Shown here piece after piece: positions 20,449-28,753 of a stretch of DNA of 64,000 nt. The translations under genes and the position numbers were made by a program. Positions within the stretch are counted from its first letter, which is position 1. Each line of letters starts with the position of its first letter. The stretch is from Pseudomonadota bacterium. Its GTDB lineage: Bacteria; Desulfobacterota; Desulfobulbia; Desulfobulbales; JAGXFP01. The notes under the pieces are model-generated. The model was not told the DNA's origin. It saw nothing but the letters and a program-made list of their open reading frames with translations, and did not search any database. The stretch covers positions 1 through 64,000 of the forward strand of contig JAHJAA010000061.1 in NCBI GenBank assembly GCA_018814305.1, written 5' to 3'.

Positions 20449-21021
20449 TTAGCCTTCTTCTGCTCCCGGCAGGGCACAAGGGCCGCCAGCGCAGCAGATC
20501 TCGACATCATAGGCATTTAAAATTCGTAATTCCTTCTCCCGCCGCCCTTCGGTAAGCGCTGTAAGGGGGGCCAGGGTCAGGGTGGCCAATTCGGCTCGGT
20601 CGGGGATCCCGGCCAGGCCGGTGGCAATCACTTTTCCCGAACCGGTATCAAGGATTTCGGCGTCACGACCGTTGGTGATCACCGCCCGGGGGATGATTCG
20701 GTCGGGTTCCAGGACCCGAGCCGCCGCCAGGGTCGGGCGCTCCCGGGTGACCAGCGAACCCGGACCATATCGGATGATCATCAGCGGCAAACCATCAATC
20801 CGGGCTACCAACTCGATTTTCGAGACCACAAATACCTTTGCGAACAGGGTCTCGATTTTACGGCGGGGTTCCAGATCCTCTTTGGAATACCCCTTCTCTT
20901 CGACCAGAAATCGGGACAACTTCTGCCGAATGCGCTCATCATCGGTATCCACCAGGGATTCGCCGGTGAGATAATCGGTGAGGGTCCCGTGGATCAGGTG
21001 ATGGGAAGGAATATCGGGCAT
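20449..21021 (-). CDS. HsdR N-terminal-like domain protein (PD-D/ExK relic?)
   Basis: A 190-aa soluble protein resembling the stand-alone type I restriction HsdR N-terminal family (HSDR_N_2): LTGESLVDTDDERIRQ, a helix with KGYSKEDLEPR, then the beta-rich core. The expected acidic/ExK catalytic stretch appears as LPLMIIRYGPG, so nuclease activity is doubtful. The C-terminus carries CCAGGPC, which may bind metal. There are no HsdM or HsdS genes nearby. It lies between the DAHP synthase and a repeat element. Confidence 0.65.
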   Translation of the reverse strand: MPDIPSHHLIHGTLTDYLTGESLVDTDDERIRQKLSRFLVEEKGYSKEDLEPRRKIETLFAKVFVVSKIELVARIDGLPLMIIRYGPGSLVTRERPTLAAARVLEPDRIIPRAVITNGRDAEILDTGSGKVIATGLAGIPDRAELATLTLAPLTALTEGRREKELRILNAYDVEICCAGGPCALPGAEEG

Positions 21022-21090
21022 GGGATCTCAGGGGAGATGGCCGTTTCAATAAAAAATGGGGGCCGTTTTCAGCCCCCAGGTAAACCTAAA

Positions 21091-21239
21091 GAAAGTGCCT
21101 AAAGTGCCTTGAGTTGAAAGTACCTAAAGTTGCGGAAGTTTACGTATCGGAAATAAGGGTGAAGTACGTAATAGCCTCCATCCGATGAGTATCCTTCATT
21201 AACTTTAGGCACTTATAACTTTAAACTTTAGGCACTTTC
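21091..21239. repeat. GTGCCTAAAG inverted-repeat element, copy 1
   Basis: A ~150-bp intergenic element. The left arm (21091-21131) holds AAGTGCCTAAAG words in tandem, including degenerate forms (GTGCCTTGAG, GTACCTAAAG). The right arm (21201-21239) holds the reverse complement CTTTAGGCACTT twice. The ~70-base centre is unrelated to the arms. A second copy with the same organisation is at 24551-24693; the two bracket the AcsE-like, glycosyltransferase and pyruvate kinase genes. Confidence 0.8.
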
Positions 21240-21241
21240 TT

Positions 21242-22138
21242 TTATAGGGTCAGCCAGGACTCGGAGAAGACGTTCTGTCCGGACAAGACCTTGTAGGTTT
21301 TGTAATGCTCCAGGGAGCGCTGGTCCAGGGTTGAGGGATCCGGATCATTGCCGTCCATCATGGCATGAACCATATCCACCACCACCTGACGTTCGCCCCG
21401 GCAGATCGCGATCAATTCAGAATCATAGGAGTTGACAATAGCGGTGGTCAGACCGTATTTCATCAGCATGATCAGGTAGGTGCGATCAAGATAGCCCCGC
21501 AGTTTATCGGCCACCCCGTTGGAGACGTTGGAGAGACCCACCGTGGTTCTGGAGCCTGGGGCGATTTCCGGCAGCATGCTCAAAAATTCCAGGCCGGAGG
21601 CGATCTGATCGGCCCCCAGGGTGATGGGGGTGGCAATGGGATCGAAGATCATCTTCTCGTTGGGGATCCCAGCCTCGTTCATGGCCATCATCAGGTCGAC
21701 GGACATGGCGGCGCGTTCGTTGGAATCGCGGGGCATGCCGTCCGGTCCCCAGAGCAGGGCGATAACATGACAACCGGCCTCGGCGGCCACCGGGATCAGT
21801 TTTTCCATCCGCTCGGGCTGGGCGGAGATCGAATTCATGATCGCCCCGGTTTTGTTTTTGATCGACTTGAAACCAGCAGCCATGGCCGCGGTATTGGTGG
21901 TGTCGAGGCAGAGCGGGGTGGCAGTGACCGCTTCCACCGTTTCCACAACCCAGGGCAACAGCTCGGTTCCGTCCTTACGGGCCGGGCCGATGTTCAGGTC
22001 AAGAAAGGCGGCGCCGGCGCCGGTTTCTTCGCGGGCCATCTCCTGGATCGGGCCCGGAATTCGTTCCTTCATGGCGGTTCCACTGCGGGTTCCCATGATG
22101 TTGATACTTTCGGCAATACCTAAAACTAAATTCGCCAT
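21242..22138 (-). CDS. AcsE-like methyltetrahydrofolate methyltransferase
   Basis: A 298-aa pterin-binding TIM-barrel protein. It resembles methyltetrahydrofolate:corrinoid/iron-sulfur protein methyltransferase of the Wood-Ljungdahl pathway. Landmarks are FLDLNIGPARKDG (~45), LCLDTTNTAAM (~75), MNSISAQPERM, FDPIATPITLG and GLSNVSNG, which line the folate pocket. It would move the methyl group from CH3-tetrahydrofolate to a corrinoid protein. No other acs gene is adjacent, so the exact acceptor is uncertain. A dihydropteroate synthase is less likely given GLSNVSNG. Confidence 0.82.
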   Translation of the reverse strand: MANLVLGIAESINIMGTRSGTAMKERIPGPIQEMAREETGAGAAFLDLNIGPARKDGTELLPWVVETVEAVTATPLCLDTTNTAAMAAGFKSIKNKTGAIMNSISAQPERMEKLIPVAAEAGCHVIALLWGPDGMPRDSNERAAMSVDLMMAMNEAGIPNEKMIFDPIATPITLGADQIASGLEFLSMLPEIAPGSRTTVGLSNVSNGVADKLRGYLDRTYLIMLMKYGLTTAIVNSYDSELIAICRGERQVVVDMVHAMMDGNDPDPSTLDQRSLEHYKTYKVLSGQNVFSESWLTL

Positions 22139-22265
22139 TTTGTTTCTCCTGTCAGATATTTTATGTAAAGGTTTGGTATTTGAATCAGTTACAGCCGGAA
22201 TCCGGCTAAAAACGTAAACAATCTAATTAGCGGCAAAAAAGCCGGATGTCAACCTTGATGTGCGG

Positions 22266-23009
22266 TCATGGGGAGGGTGATGGTCTGAAAAGCGGCGGAT
22301 TGCCATGGAATCCGGCCAACAGGAAGCGAAGACGATCTCCCAGGGGTATTGGTTTCAGGTCAAGCTGTCCAGCTGGTCGCGGACAGCTGGCCCTGGCCAG
22401 GGACTCTCGGCGGATCCACCAGCCTGTTTGCCCGGCCCTTCGGCACAGCTCAAGATCGTACAGGCAAGTAAATTCCTCATCCAGCAGGCCAATTTCCTGG
22501 AGCAGTTCGGCTCGGATCACCATGGCATCGCCGCTGATCCGTTTAGGGGGGCGGTGCCCAACCTCTCTAGGTAAGCGGCCTGAAAAGAGCAACGAGATGG
22601 GGAAAGGAAGGGGACCTGCGCTGGGCAAAGGATTTCCTGTGGAATCGAAGATAGTCGGTCCGCAAATCCCCAGTTCGGGGGTTTCGTCCATGACGCTGAT
22701 CAGGGTTTCAAGGCAGTCGGAGTCGGGAAGGATGCCGGGGGTCCATAACCCGTAATAGCGGGAGGAGGTGATGGTGACGGCCCGATTGAATAGAACGGGC
22801 AGGGATGCCGGGGTGGTGTGATCGTAGATGATCAGTTCGGGCAGGACCTCATTGACCTTGGTTGGAATCGGTTCTCCTCTGCGATTTAAGGCAATGATCT
22901 TCAGGTCAATTTTTCCTGCTGCTGCAAAGAGGTCAGTCAGAAATTTTTGGTATTCCCCGGTCCAGCGCGTTATCGGCAGGCAGAGGGTGAGATCGGCTTG
23001 GATTTCCAC
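22266..23009 (-). CDS. Family 2-type glycosyltransferase
   Basis: A 247-aa GT-A fold protein. It opens with a beta strand (TLCLPITRW), has a donor-site YGLWTPGILPDSDCLETL near the middle (an acidic pair in place of the usual DDD), then GICGPTIFD and SGDAMVIRAELLQEIGLLDEEF, the acceptor/base segment of rhamnosyl-type GT2 enzymes. I chose the GTG at 23009, one base after the pyruvate kinase stop, because the longer frame opens with TTG inside pyk without a ribosome site. Coupling to pyk is likely. Confidence 0.7.
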   Translation of the reverse strand: MEIQADLTLCLPITRWTGEYQKFLTDLFAAAGKIDLKIIALNRRGEPIPTKVNEVLPELIIYDHTTPASLPVLFNRAVTITSSRYYGLWTPGILPDSDCLETLISVMDETPELGICGPTIFDSTGNPLPSAGPLPFPISLLFSGRLPREVGHRPPKRISGDAMVIRAELLQEIGLLDEEFTCLYDLELCRRAGQTGWWIRRESLARASCPRPAGQLDLKPIPLGDRLRFLLAGFHGNPPLFRPSPSP

Positions 23010-23010
23010 G

Positions 23011-24468
23011 TCAGGTTGGATCTCCCTGAACCGGTTCAACCAGTTCGCCGACCCTGACGATCTTCAACGAGTTGGTGCTCCCCTGGATCCCCACCAGATC
23101 GCCCTTGGTAATCACTACCAGATCCCCGTTTTCCACCACCCCTCGTCGCAGGAGTTCCGCCACCGCCTCTTTGTTCACGACGGTATGGTCGGATGATTTG
23201 ATCTTGAAGTTGGCCGGATAGACCCCGCGGTAAAGGGTGACTCTGCGGCGAACCGCTGCGTGTTCGGTCAGGGCGTAAATAGGGATCCCCGAACTGATCC
23301 GCGACATCCATAAAGGGGTTGAGCCGGTTTCCGTCAAAGCGGCGATGGCCTTGACTCCGAGATGGTTGGCAATGTACATGGTGGCCAGTGAGATCGCCTC
23401 GTCGATTCTGTTGAACCGGGTGTTGATCCGGTGTTCCGAGGTTTGCGCCGAATCCTGATTTTCAGTCTCGGCGCAGATCCGGGCCATGGCCCGAATCACT
23501 ACGTCCGGGTGGTGGCCGACTGCGGTTTCAGCTGAAAGCATTACCGCATCGGTTCCTTCCAGCACGGCATTGGCCACATCAAAGACCTCGGCCCTGGTGG
23601 GGATGGGGTTGACGATCATCGATTCCATCATCTGGGTGGCGGTGATCACCGCCCGGTTCATGGCCCGGGATAATTTAATGATCTTTTTCTGGGCCGGTGG
23701 TAAGGCTGCATCACCGATCTCAACCCCGAGATCACCCCTGGCAATCATCACAACATCGGCCGCTTCGATGATCTCCTCGATATTGGCCATGGCCTCGGCC
23801 CGTTCGATTTTGGCGACGATCCTGCCGGTGCCGCCCGCCTCGACAAAAAGTTTACGGGCCAGATTGATATCAACCGCCGAGCGGGGAAAAGAGACCGCCA
23901 GATAGTCGGCCTTAAGCTCGGCGGCGGTTTTGATATCCTGCCGGTCCTTGTCAGTAAGGGCCGGGACCGAGAGACCGCCGCCCTGGAGGTTGATCCCCTT
24001 GCCGTTGGACAATTCACCGCCGGTTCTCACCTGGCAGAGGATTTTGCCCTTTTGTACCCCCATGGCCTCAAGGACGATTCTCCCGTCGTCAAGCAACAGA
24101 ACCGCCCCTGGAACGATATCTTCAGCCAGCAGCGGATAGGTGATCCCGACCCGGCTTTGGTCGCCGTCTTCAGGGGGGCAGGAGGGGTCAAGGGTAAATT
24201 CATCACCCTCGGCCAAGAGGATCTTGCCGTTCCGGAAGTGGGTGATCCTGATCTTGGGGCCCTGCAGGTCCATGAGAATCCCGATCCACCGGTCCAGGGC
24301 GCGGGCTCGATCACGGACCAGATGGGCGCGCCGGATCTGACTTTCTCGAGAATTGTGAGAAAAATTCAGCCGAGCCACGTCCATCCCGGCCAGGATAATG
24401 GCATCCAGCATGGCCGGATTGTCGGTGGCGGGTCCCAGGGTGGCAACGATTTTGGTTCTGCGCAACAT
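23011..24468 (-). CDS. pyk: Pyruvate kinase
   Basis: Glycolytic enzyme (485 aa) transferring phosphate from phosphoenolpyruvate to ADP. It shows KIVATLGPAT at the N-terminus, LMDLQGPKIRI, the signature AKIERAEAMANIEEI with the active-site Lys, MIARGDLGVEIG, TATQMMESM and AETAVGHHPD. The B-domain and C-terminal regulatory domain are both present. Upstream on the minus strand lies a short palindrome with TCATGAAA, then a GTGCCTAAAG element; downstream is a closely spaced glycosyltransferase. Confidence 0.96.
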   Translation of the reverse strand: MLRRTKIVATLGPATDNPAMLDAIILAGMDVARLNFSHNSRESQIRRAHLVRDRARALDRWIGILMDLQGPKIRITHFRNGKILLAEGDEFTLDPSCPPEDGDQSRVGITYPLLAEDIVPGAVLLLDDGRIVLEAMGVQKGKILCQVRTGGELSNGKGINLQGGGLSVPALTDKDRQDIKTAAELKADYLAVSFPRSAVDINLARKLFVEAGGTGRIVAKIERAEAMANIEEIIEAADVVMIARGDLGVEIGDAALPPAQKKIIKLSRAMNRAVITATQMMESMIVNPIPTRAEVFDVANAVLEGTDAVMLSAETAVGHHPDVVIRAMARICAETENQDSAQTSEHRINTRFNRIDEAISLATMYIANHLGVKAIAALTETGSTPLWMSRISSGIPIYALTEHAAVRRRVTLYRGVYPANFKIKSSDHTVVNKEAVAELLRRGVVENGDLVVITKGDLVGIQGSTNSLKIVRVGELVEPVQGDPT

Positions 24469-24550
24469 GGTTCATACTCCCTCATGAAAGTTTTTTTCAT
24501 GATCCCTTGCGCGAGGTGGTTTGTCAATCGAAGGGTTTGTAAAAAGGGGT

Positions 24551-24693
24551 GTGCCTAAAGTTAAAAGTGCCTAAAGTGCCTAAAGATTCCGAATTTTTGA
24601 CGATCGGATAACGGCCATCTCCAGGTTGTGGCGGTTTTGAGCAGTTCTTCCAATAACTTTAGGCACTTTTAACTTTACACTTTAGGCACTTTC
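24551..24693. repeat. GTGCCTAAAG inverted-repeat element, copy 2
   Basis: A ~143-bp element between pyk and the nth-xthA fusion, two divergent genes. The left arm has three GTGCCTAAAG words (24551-24585). The right arm has the reverse complement CTTTAGGCACTT twice with the same spacing as copy 1 (24655-24693). The centre differs in sequence from copy 1 but is of similar length. It may be a REP/BIME-type or MITE-like dispersed element. Confidence 0.8.
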
Positions 24694-24756
24694 CCTTTTG
24701 AGGTATTCTCAGGTAAGGCGCTCTGCTTGATCGGATAATACTGTTAAGGACGACCA

Positions 24757-26217
24757 ATGCCCATTGATATAGCTCATTTTCTTGACAATCTGAAGCAGGA
24801 GGTCACCACCTATCAGGTGCCCGTGGTTGATCTGATCGCCGTCCAGACTAAAGATCCATATAAGGTTCTCACCGCAACCATCCTCTCGGCCCGGACCCGG
24901 GATGAGGTCACGGCCGCCGCTGCCGAGAGGTTGTTCCGAAAGGCCCCGGATGTGGCGACCCTGGATCGTTTGTCCGAGGCGGAGATCAGTGCCTTGATCC
25001 GGCCGGTGGGGTTTTTCAATAATAAGGCTTCCTATCTCAAGGCCCTGCCGGGGGCCCTGGCTGAGAAGTTCGATGGGATGATTCCCCGGCTGGTGGATGA
25101 ACTGGTCACCCTGCCCGGGGTGGGCCGTAAAACAGCCAATCTGGTCTCGGCGGTGGCCTTTGGTGAACCGGCCATCTGTGTCGATACCCATGTCCACCGG
25201 ATCATGAATATCTGGGGATATGTCGCCACCAAAACCCCCCTTGAAACCGAGATGGCCCTGCGGAAAAAATTGCCGGCCCAATACTGGATCATGGTAAATG
25301 GGGTGCTGGTAGCCTTTGGTCAGGGGACCTGCAAGCCGGTCCGGCCCCACTGTGATCGGTGCGTCCTCAAAAATGAGTGCCCGCAAATCGGGATAATTCC
25401 CCGGAAGGTGCCTGGGGCCACCAGATCACCGGCGTTCGTGCAGCCCCTGAAACTGGTCTCCTGGAATGTGAACGGTCTTAGGGCTGTGGAAAAGAAAGGT
25501 TTTCTTGATCTGGTCAACGATTTTGACGCCGATCTTCTGGCCCTGCAGGAGATCAAGGCTCAACCCGAGCAACTATCGGATGCCCTGCTGGAGATACCAG
25601 GCTATACCGCCTACTGGCTTCCCGCCGAACGGAAAGGGTATTCAGGGGTCTGTACCTACAGCCGGGTGACGCCGCTCTCGGTCACCAAAGGCCTGGGCAA
25701 TGATGACTTTGACCGGGAAGGTCGGGTTCTGTGCCTGGAATTTGCTGATTTTTATTGTATCAACGCCTATTTTCCCAATGCCCAGCACGGCCTGGCCCGT
25801 CTTGATTTCAAATTGGCCTTTGACAAGGCCCTGCAGGCCTATTGTGAAAAACTTGCCGAAGATAAAACCGTGGTGATCACCGGCGATTTCAATGTGGCCC
25901 ACCGGGCCATCGACCTGACCAATCCGGAAAGTAATGGCGGAAATCCAGGATTTACCCCGGAGGAGCGGGCCTGGATGGATCGTTTCCAGGCGGCAGGTTT
26001 TGTCGATACCTTTCGGATCTTTTACCCGGATGAACCGGGCCATTATTCCTGGTGGAGCTATCGGTTCAACGCCCGGGCCAGGAATATCGGGTGGCGGATC
26101 GATTATTTCTGGGTTGATCAAAAGAGTCGTTCTCGGGTGGTTTCGGCCGGAATCAGGAGCGACATCATGGGTTCAGATCATTGTCCGGTGGAGTTGGTAT
26201 TAAAGGGGAAATTATGA
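24757..26217 (+). CDS. Natural fusion: endonuclease III (Nth) + exonuclease III (XthA)
   Basis: A 486-aa base-excision-repair fusion. Residues 1-~220 are Nth: the HhH motif LPGVGRKTANLV with catalytic Lys, VDTHVHRI with catalytic Asp, and an intact C-x6-C-x2-C-x5-C iron-sulfur site (~195-215). After a linker of about ten residues the rest is XthA: LVSWNVNGLRA, LLALQEIKA (catalytic Glu), VVITGDFNVAHR (Asp/Asn), WRIDYFWVD and GSDHCPVEL (Asp/His). Both halves look full length and active, so one polypeptide could remove oxidised pyrimidines and process the abasic site. The next gene overlaps its stop as ATGA. Confidence 0.95.
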   Translation: MPIDIAHFLDNLKQEVTTYQVPVVDLIAVQTKDPYKVLTATILSARTRDEVTAAAAERLFRKAPDVATLDRLSEAEISALIRPVGFFNNKASYLKALPGALAEKFDGMIPRLVDELVTLPGVGRKTANLVSAVAFGEPAICVDTHVHRIMNIWGYVATKTPLETEMALRKKLPAQYWIMVNGVLVAFGQGTCKPVRPHCDRCVLKNECPQIGIIPRKVPGATRSPAFVQPLKLVSWNVNGLRAVEKKGFLDLVNDFDADLLALQEIKAQPEQLSDALLEIPGYTAYWLPAERKGYSGVCTYSRVTPLSVTKGLGNDDFDREGRVLCLEFADFYCINAYFPNAQHGLARLDFKLAFDKALQAYCEKLAEDKTVVITGDFNVAHRAIDLTNPESNGGNPGFTPEERAWMDRFQAAGFVDTFRIFYPDEPGHYSWWSYRFNARARNIGWRIDYFWVDQKSRSRVVSAGIRSDIMGSDHCPVELVLKGKL

Positions 26218-27983
26218 CGCTGCACCAATCGTTGACCGGGTTTTATCAGTCCCATCTTCCCGACGGGGTGATCGAGGGATCAACCTTGAAGGCGACCTGT
26301 CCGTTCTGTACCGGGCGAGATCGGAAAGAGCCCGGAAAGATCGTCGTTTCACTGAACTCCCAAGGCTATTTTGCCGGGTATTTCCGGTGCCTGAATCGCT
26401 GTGTGTCGGGCGGTTTTGCCCCCCATTTCGGGCGGCTCCTGGGCCTTGATCCCGCCCTGATCCCGGGGCATGATCCGGATCGGGAACCCCTTGTCCCCAT
26501 GGAGAACTGGTCCCTGGAGAATATCAACCAGGAGATCTATAAATACCAGGCGAGCCTGACCGCAGAAATTGTTACCTCGTTTGCCGATCGAGGGATCAGT
26601 CGGGCTATCCTGGCGGAGATGAAGATCGGTTTTAACGGGCGCTACATAGTCTATCCCTATTATCGGGAAAACAGCTGTTGTTACGCTGCTCATTGTCTGT
26701 CGCCGGTCCGTTCCGGCGAGCAGTTCTGGCTTGGTGATCAAAAATATGCGTCCGGCGGGCTCCAGATCTTTAACGTGAAGGATATCGATCATTGTGAGGA
26801 TGGGGCGCTGTTTGTGGTGGAGGGCGAGGCCAATCTGCTTTGCCTTCGGGAGCTGGGATTCCCAGGGGTTGCTGTGCCTGCAGCCGCTGATCTTGAGTCC
26901 GTTGATGTGCGGCGTTTTGAGCTGATCAAGACAATTTTTCTGGTGGTGGGCAATACCCTGGAAGCGGACGGCGCCGCCCGGGCCTTTGCCGCTCGGTTGG
27001 GCTTCAAGGTCCGCCTTTTTCAATGGGCGGCCCATCGGAAAAGGGGCTTCGACCTGAGCCAGCTGGCCCTGGAGGATGTGGCGGGTTTCAAGGCGGCGGT
27101 GTTCGAGATGATGGGGCAGGCCAAGGCCTTTTCACCCTTCCGGCCACCGGCCCGGGAGTACGCGCTCTTTCGAGAGAACCTGCAAATGCAGCACTCGGAG
27201 AGTTATACCGCCTTGAAGACTGGTCTGCCGCGATTTGATGACGCCTTGGGCGGAGTGCATGGCATCAATATCATTGGTGGGCCACCCAAGTCCGGCAAAT
27301 CATGCCTGGGGATTCAACTCGCCACCGGGATCGCCGCCCGGAGGATGCCGGTCATCTATTATGATTTTGAAAACGGCCGACAGAAGGTCTACCAAAGGAC
27401 CCTGGCCCGGTTGAGTCGGTTGGCGGTGGAGCGCTTGGTGGCGGCAAAATTTCAAGGGGAAGAAAAGCAGCGCTATGAGGCGGCCTCGATCTCCCTCCAA
27501 AAGATTCTGGCCACCTTCAGGGTGGTCAATGACCGGAAACTCACCCCGGAACTCATGCGGCGCCATATCGATTTTCTGCGCCATGAGACCGGTCGCGACG
27601 ATGCGGTGGTGGTGATCGATAGCCTGCATAAGCTGCCATTCAAGGATTTTTCCGAAAGACGCACCGGTATCGATGCCTGGCTCCGGGAGATGGAGTCGAT
27701 CCGGGACGAACTGCGGGTCGCTTTTCTGGTCCTCTCTGAGTTGACCCGTCAGGAGGGTGGGCGTTATGACGGGGAGCCCCACATGGGTCTCTTCAAAGGT
27801 TCCGGTGATATCGAATACACTGCGGATAACGCTTTGATCTTTCTCCCCGACCAGCAGGTTGCCGAGGCGAATGGTGGTGCCCGCTCCAACTCCCTCTGGC
27901 TGGTGGCCAGCCGTGAACACAGTCCCGGGCTGATCGCCCGGTATCAATTGGATTATCCCTTCTGGGGTTTTGTTGAGGAGTAG
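26214..27983 (+). CDS. T7 gp4-like protein: zinc finger, TOPRIM and RecA/DnaB-type ATPase
   Basis: A 589-aa protein with a primase-helicase layout. The N-terminal zinc-binding part has CPFC and, ~30 residues on, CLNRC. A TOPRIM-like part is in the middle (LFVVEGEANLLCL, ~200). Its second acidic motif reads LVVGNTLEADG rather than a DxD, so primase chemistry may be lost. The C-terminal RecA/DnaB-like ATPase has Walker A GGPPKSGKS (~355) and Walker B VVVIDSLH. The ATG at 26214 overlaps the fusion gene's TGA by four bases, an in-frame start 11 codons upstream being less likely. This suggests a role in DNA repair or replication with Nth-XthA; a captured phage or plasmid gene is the alternative. 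Confidence 0.85.
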   Translation: MTLHQSLTGFYQSHLPDGVIEGSTLKATCPFCTGRDRKEPGKIVVSLNSQGYFAGYFRCLNRCVSGGFAPHFGRLLGLDPALIPGHDPDREPLVPMENWSLENINQEIYKYQASLTAEIVTSFADRGISRAILAEMKIGFNGRYIVYPYYRENSCCYAAHCLSPVRSGEQFWLGDQKYASGGLQIFNVKDIDHCEDGALFVVEGEANLLCLRELGFPGVAVPAAADLESVDVRRFELIKTIFLVVGNTLEADGAARAFAARLGFKVRLFQWAAHRKRGFDLSQLALEDVAGFKAAVFEMMGQAKAFSPFRPPAREYALFRENLQMQHSESYTALKTGLPRFDDALGGVHGINIIGGPPKSGKSCLGIQLATGIAARRMPVIYYDFENGRQKVYQRTLARLSRLAVERLVAAKFQGEEKQRYEAASISLQKILATFRVVNDRKLTPELMRRHIDFLRHETGRDDAVVVIDSLHKLPFKDFSERRTGIDAWLREMESIRDELRVAFLVLSELTRQEGGRYDGEPHMGLFKGSGDIEYTADNALIFLPDQQVAEANGGARSNSLWLVASREHSPGLIARYQLDYPFWGFVEE

Positions 27984-28038
27984 AACACTCCGGTTCCCTT
28001 GGTTATTGATGACCTCTCCAGCCAAACCCCAATATTTC

Positions 28039-28067
28039 TTGACACTCATTCAAACGTTTGTTTTAAA
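28039..28067 (+). promoter_or_regulatory. Promoter with palindromic operator for the TetR/RND unit
   Basis: TTGACA (28039-28044) and TTTAAA (28062-28067) are spaced by 17 bases. The spacer contains the perfect palindrome CAAACGTTTG (28051-28060). A 10-bp palindrome between the -35 and -10 elements, just ahead of a TetR gene, is the usual place for an autorepressor operator. Binding by this regulator is inferred. Confidence 0.6.
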
Positions 28068-28123
28068 TGGGGGTTGGTTCCCAGTTTTTTTTTTCAATAA
28101 ACTTCTTACTGTAATCAGCGACC

Positions 28124-28753
28124 ATGACCCAGCACGAGACCAAGAATAAAATTCTGGATGTGGCGGAAAAACTCTTCGCCGAGGCGGGGTATAAAGCGAC
28201 TTCGTTGCGCGCCATTACCTCCATGGCCGGGGTAAATCTGGCGGCGGTCAACTATCATTTCGGTTCCAAAGAAGGGTTGATCAGCGCGGTGATTGAGCGG
28301 CGGCTGGTTCCTTTGAACAAGAGTCGGCTGGAGCAACTTCATCGGGTCCTTGTCGAAGCGGCCGATCAGTCACTCCAAGCCAACGTCGTAATCCGGGCCT
28401 TTGTCGAGCCGACCCTGATGTTTACTGAAACCCTGCCCAGCGGTAAAAACTTTTTGACCCTGGTTGGTCGGGCTCTGGCTGAACCCGATGAAACGGTGCG
28501 GAAGATTTTTATTCACAATATGCAGGAGGTTATGACTGTGATGCGTGAGGCCTTGGGCCGTTCCCTGCCGGATCTGCCCAGCGATGTTCTTTTCTGGCGG
28601 CTGAATTTTCTGATCGGCGCCTTGAGTCATACCATGCGGTGCATTGAGAAATGTCCCATGGCCCTGGAAGGCGGGGTTGCCCGGGATGCTGCCTCTCTGG
28701 CTGCCCTGATTGTTCCCTTTTTAACCGCCGGCATGGAGGCGCCCCATGCGTAA
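28124..28753 (+). CDS. TetR/AcrR family repressor of the efflux operon
   Basis: A 209-aa regulator. The N-terminal helix-turn-helix is textbook: ILDVAEKLFAEAGYKATSLRAIT then AGVNLAAVNYHFGSKEGLI (residues ~10-50). The C-terminal ligand-binding helices (~60-205) resemble the family with a C-terminal domain seen in envelope-stress/efflux regulators. It is the first gene of the operon and overlaps the outer-membrane factor gene by 8 bases. The palindrome in its promoter suggests autoregulation, relieved by a drug or toxic ligand exported by the pump. Confidence 0.92.
   Translation: MTQHETKNKILDVAEKLFAEAGYKATSLRAITSMAGVNLAAVNYHFGSKEGLISAVIERRLVPLNKSRLEQLHRVLVEAADQSLQANVVIRAFVEPTLMFTETLPSGKNFLTLVGRALAEPDETVRKIFIHNMQEVMTVMREALGRSLPDLPSDVLFWRLNFLIGALSHTMRCIEKCPMALEGGVARDAASLAALIVPFLTAGMEAPHA

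Noticed and set aside
21504-22217. Long frames opposite the AcsE-like gene
   Set aside because: They are shadows of a GC-rich coding gene; composition follows the third codon position of the minus strand.
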